From DALYJJ01 sp031969915 (GTDB taxonomy: Bacteria; Acidobacteriota; Terriglobia; Bryobacterales; Bryobacteraceae): a stretch of 25,071 bases of DNA. The notes beneath the pieces were generated by a model. It worked only from the letters and a program-made list of their open reading frames with translations. It was not told the DNA's origin and made no database searches. Below, one piece after another: positions 22,387 through 25,071 of the stretch; position 1 is the stretch's first letter; each line of letters begins with the position of its first letter. Both the position numbers and the translations under genes were made by a program. The stretch is from assembly GCA_031969915.1 (NCBI GenBank), contig DALYJJ010000095.1:1-25071 (forward strand). The letters are read 5' to 3'.

Positions 22387-24396
22387 TTGGCCCTCTTCGC
22401 ACTCACCATCTTCACCGGCGCGTTTCTGTTGTTTCAAGTGCAGCCGGTGATCGCGCGCATCATTCTCCCCTGGTTCGGCGGCACGGCGGCCGTCTGGACC
22501 ACGTGTATGCTTTTCTTCCAAGCGGTTCTCGTGCTCGGGTACGCCTACGCGCACGAGGTGACGCGGCGCTGGACGCTACGGCAACAAGCTGTGCGGCACG
22601 GCGCGCTGTTGTTGGTTGCGGTGCTCACGCTGCCCATTCTGCCCGGCGAAAGCTGGAAACCCACCACACCCGATCATCCGGCCGCGAAGATTCTGTTGCT
22701 GCTGGCGGGCAACGTGGGATTGCCGTACCTGGTGCTGGCCACCACGGGTCCGCTCCTGCAGGCCTGGTATGTGCGCACGCGTGAGGGAGCCGTGCCGTAC
22801 CGCTTGTTCGCGCTGTCAAACCTCGGCTCGATGCTCGCGCTGCTCAGCTATCCGCCGCTCGTCGAGCCGTACCTGCCGACGCGGGTGCAAGCGTATGCCT
22901 GGTCGGGCGCGTTCGCCGTCTTCGCGCTCCTGTGCGGGCTCGCGGCGTACGCCACCGTGCGCCGGGCGCTGCCGGAGCGGCCGGCGGCCGCCGAAGACGA
23001 GCCGGCCGCGCGCCCGCCCTTCGGCACGCGAATCCTCTGGCTGCTGCTGCCGGCCTGCGCCTCCACGCTGCTGCTGGCGGTGACGAACCACTTAAGCCAG
23101 GATGTCGCCTCGATTCCTTTTCTCTGGATACTTCCGCTCAGTCTCTATCTGCTGACGTTTATTCTGGCGTTCGACGCGGAGGGCTGGTATCGCCGGAATG
23201 CGATTCTGGCGCTCCTGTTGCCGGCGCTGGCGGGAATGGCTTACCTGCTCTGGCCCTCGGCAAGGGAACCGGAGATGAAATGGCTGGTGGCCCTCTTCAG
23301 TGCGGCGTTCTTCGTCGCCTGTCTGTTCTGCCATGGGGAGCTGGCGCGGTTGAAGCCGCATCCCCGCTTCCTGACCGGCTACTACCTGATGATCTCGTCG
23401 GGCGGTGCGCTCGGGGGCCTGTTCGCCGGTCTCGCGGCGCCGCTGTTGTTTCCTTCCTACTTCGAATTCCCGATCGGAATCGCGCTCTGTGCGGTGCTTG
23501 GCGCGTGGGTGCTACAGCGCGGCCGTCCGTACTGGATGGAGATGTGGTCGGTGGTGGCGGTGCTGCTCGTGTTTACCGGATTGGTGATGCGGGACTCGGT
23601 GAGCGGCTTCGTATTTGCCGGCAGGAACTTCTACGGTGCGCTGCGGGTGCGGCAGACCGGCGAACCGCCAGCGGAAGACGCCTACCGCACACTGCTCCAT
23701 GGCGCGATCAACCACGGCGAACAATGGCTGGATCCGCACAAGCGCCTGGAGGCGCAGACCTACTATTGCAAGGACTCCGGCGCCGGGCAGGCGTTGACCT
23801 TGCGCTCGGGCCTGGGGCCGCGGCGGATTGGCGTGGTGGGGCTGGGCACGGGAACGCTGGCTGCCTACGGGCGTCCGGGCGATACGGTGCGGTACTACGA
23901 GATCAATCCGCTGGTGGTTGACGTTGCGCGGCGCTGGTTCACTTATCTGAGCGACACCAAGGCGAAGCTCGAGATCCTGCTGGGCGACGCTCGCCAGACC
24001 ATGGAGCGAGAAAGCCCGCAGAACTACGATGTGCTGGCGGTGGACGCGTTCTCCGGAGATTCGATTCCCGTCCACCTGCTCACCAAGGAAGCCATCCAAC
24101 TGTACTTCCGCCACTTGAAGCCGGATGGCATCCTGGCCGTGCACGTTTCGAACAAGTTCCTGGATCTGGTCCCGGTGGTGGGCCTTTCGGCGGGGGAACT
24201 CAAGAAGGCCGCGACGGCCGTGGACACCGAGGATTCCGGCGACGGGAACTGCTTTGGCGCGACGTGGATTCTGGTGGCCAACGACGCCGCGCACATCGCT
24301 CAGCTTCCGTTTCATAACGGCGCGCCGTTGGCATCGCGCGCGGGATTGCGAACCTGGACGGACGATTACTCGAACCTGTTTCGAATCCTGAAATGA
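22387..24396 (+). CDS. Membrane-fused spermidine-synthase-like protein
   Basis: A 669-residue protein. Residues about 1-405 contain many hydrophobic helices (ALTIFTGAFLLFQVQPVIAR and WFGGTAAVWTTCMLFFQ are the typical opening). Residues about 475-665 form a spermidine-synthase-like methyltransferase fold with GVVGLGTGTLAAYG (482-495) for the nucleoside cofactor, YYEINP, GDARQ and VDAFSGDSIPVHLLT. The fusion is a recognised but functionally unclear family; aminopropyl transfer is not established for it. The start is TTG 22387: no ATG or GTG lies in frame before the first helix and after the stop shared with the upstream frame. TTGGTG (22350-22355), 18 bases and TACCCT (22374-22379) could be a promoter placing the transcript start at or next to the TTG. 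It overlaps the convergent gene by 31 bases. Confidence 0.8.
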   Translation: MALFALTIFTGAFLLFQVQPVIARIILPWFGGTAAVWTTCMLFFQAVLVLGYAYAHEVTRRWTLRQQAVRHGALLLVAVLTLPILPGESWKPTTPDHPAAKILLLLAGNVGLPYLVLATTGPLLQAWYVRTREGAVPYRLFALSNLGSMLALLSYPPLVEPYLPTRVQAYAWSGAFAVFALLCGLAAYATVRRALPERPAAAEDEPAARPPFGTRILWLLLPACASTLLLAVTNHLSQDVASIPFLWILPLSLYLLTFILAFDAEGWYRRNAILALLLPALAGMAYLLWPSAREPEMKWLVALFSAAFFVACLFCHGELARLKPHPRFLTGYYLMISSGGALGGLFAGLAAPLLFPSYFEFPIGIALCAVLGAWVLQRGRPYWMEMWSVVAVLLVFTGLVMRDSVSGFVFAGRNFYGALRVRQTGEPPAEDAYRTLLHGAINHGEQWLDPHKRLEAQTYYCKDSGAGQALTLRSGLGPRRIGVVGLGTGTLAAYGRPGDTVRYYEINPLVVDVARRWFTYLSDTKAKLEILLGDARQTMERESPQNYDVLAVDAFSGDSIPVHLLTKEAIQLYFRHLKPDGILAVHVSNKFLDLVPVVGLSAGELKKAATAVDTEDSGDGNCFGATWILVANDAAHIAQLPFHNGAPLASRAGLRTWTDDYSNLFRILK

Positions 24397-25071
24397 CCCC
24401 AACCCCCGCCGCCCGGGGTTTCGATGCGGAGGCGGCTGCCGACGGTGACCGGGAAGCGTGTTTTCGCGGGCAGCGGCTGCCCATCGAGGGAATTGGCGCC
24501 CGGAGCGCCGGGGCTGCCGCCGGCCAGGCCGTAGGGGCCTCGGGCGCGGCGGTCGCTCAGGATGGTGACTTCGGCGGGCTCCAGGAATTCGAGTTCGCGC
24601 ACGATGCCGTCACCGCCGCGATGGAGCCCGTCTCCGCCTGAGCCGCGCCGCACGCGATAGGCGCGAACGCGAAGCGGGAACAAATGCTCAAACGCCTCCA
24701 CCGGGGTGTTCCAACTGTTGGTCATGTGCGTGTGCACGGCGCTCAGGCCCGGGGCGGCGGCGGAGGCGCCCATGCCGCCGGCGATCGTCTCGTAGTAGGC
24801 GAACGCTCTGCCCCGAGCGCGGTCGAAGCCGCCGAAGCTGAGGTTGTTCATGGTGCCGGAGCTGGCGGCGGGGATACGATCCGGCGCGGCCTGGGCCAGG
24901 GCGCCGAGCAGCACGTCCGATGCGCGCTGTGAGGTTTCGACGTTGCCGGCGGCCATGGCGGCGGGCGGCGCCGCGTTGACCACGGTGCCCTCGGGCGCGG
25001 TGAGCGCGATGGGCCGCAGCAGGCCCGCGGTGGACGGCACATCTTCGCGAATCAGGCACCGGAACACGTAG
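24366..25071 (-). CDS. Hydantoinase B/oxoprolinase (HyuB) C-terminal part, 5' end outside window
   Basis: The last 235 or so residues of a large HyuB-family protein, the subunit of ATP-dependent hydantoinases, oxoprolinases and acetone carboxylase-like enzymes. NAAPPAAMAAGNVETSQR, SSGTMNNLSFGG, YYETIAGGMGA, HTHMTNSWNTPVEAFE and RRGSGGDGLHRGGDGIVRE are the conserved blocks in order, and ETPGGGGWG is the typical C-terminal glycine loop. The reading frame continues past 25071, so the N-terminal half and any HyuA partner are not visible. Its stop (24366-24368) lies inside the 3' end of the opposite gene. The substrate is unknown: 5-oxoproline or a hydantoin are the family options. Confidence 0.9.
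   Translation of the reverse strand, partial: YVFRCLIREDVPSTAGLLRPIALTAPEGTVVNAAPPAAMAAGNVETSQRASDVLLGALAQAAPDRIPAASSGTMNNLSFGGFDRARGRAFAYYETIAGGMGASAAAPGLSAVHTHMTNSWNTPVEAFEHLFPLRVRAYRVRRGSGGDGLHRGGDGIVRELEFLEPAEVTILSDRRARGPYGLAGGSPGAPGANSLDGQPLPAKTRFPVTVGSRLRIETPGGGGWGHFRIRNRFE

Overview
The window is high-GC, gene-dense bacterial chromosome. The gene content (AccB/AccC, RsgA, CCA-adding enzyme, single-chain class I fumarase, many multiheme c-type cytochromes, a sigma-54 activator, a membrane-embedded spermidine-synthase-like protein) and the protein style suggest an Acidobacteriota member, perhaps of the Solibacter/Bryobacter kind. That placement is inference from family resemblance, not from a marker gene. 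No rRNA, tRNA, CRISPR, insertion sequence or phage gene was found, so this looks like core genome plus one respiratory module.

Left part (1-8.8 kb): the 3' end of mfd; a 45-residue membrane peptide gene with a near-consensus promoter; a CCA-adding enzyme gene on the minus strand whose last 26 codons overlap that small gene; a large APC permease with a C-terminal stress-protein-like domain; a 40-base run of N that cuts off the 3' end of a small zinc-ribbon gene; a periplasmic adaptor (HlyD-like) gene; class I fumarase; rsgA; and a small exported protein.

Middle (8.8-15.8 kb): a serine beta-lactamase-family protein and an MDR-type reductase diverge from an 18-bp spacer that holds a nearly symmetric -10 sequence. 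A tight minus-strand operon follows, read from 15763 down to 11238: unknown Rossmann-like membrane protein, quinone-oxidoreductase-like protein, Xaa-Pro aminopeptidase, accB, accC. Three of its four junctions are 4-base start/stop overlaps, or may be (accB/accC depends on which accC start is used). It supplies biotin carboxylase and its carrier for fatty-acid synthesis.

Right part (15.8-22.3 kb), the most interesting region: a sigma-54-dependent activator with a four-cysteine PAS domain is transcribed away from a cytochrome operon. A well-formed sigma-54 promoter (GG-N10-GC) lies just upstream of the first cytochrome gene. The operon encodes a monoheme cytochrome c, a degenerate receiver-like protein, a two-helix membrane protein, a nine-heme cytochrome c fused to a cytochrome b membrane domain, and a three-helix NapC/NirT-like six-heme cytochrome with one CX3CH site. 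A tandem universal stress protein follows. The architecture recalls the Geobacter inner-membrane quinol oxidases CbcL/CbcBA and ImcH, here side by side under one regulator. I infer a regulated quinol-to-periplasm electron exit; the terminal acceptor is not in view.

Right edge (22.3-25.1 kb): a membrane-fused spermidine-synthase-like protein and, converging on it with a 31-bp overlap, the C-terminal part of a hydantoinase B/oxoprolinase-family protein that runs off the window.

A recurring feature is a -10-like hexamer placed only 5-7 bases before the start codon with no ribosome binding site, which suggests leaderless mRNAs for several genes.
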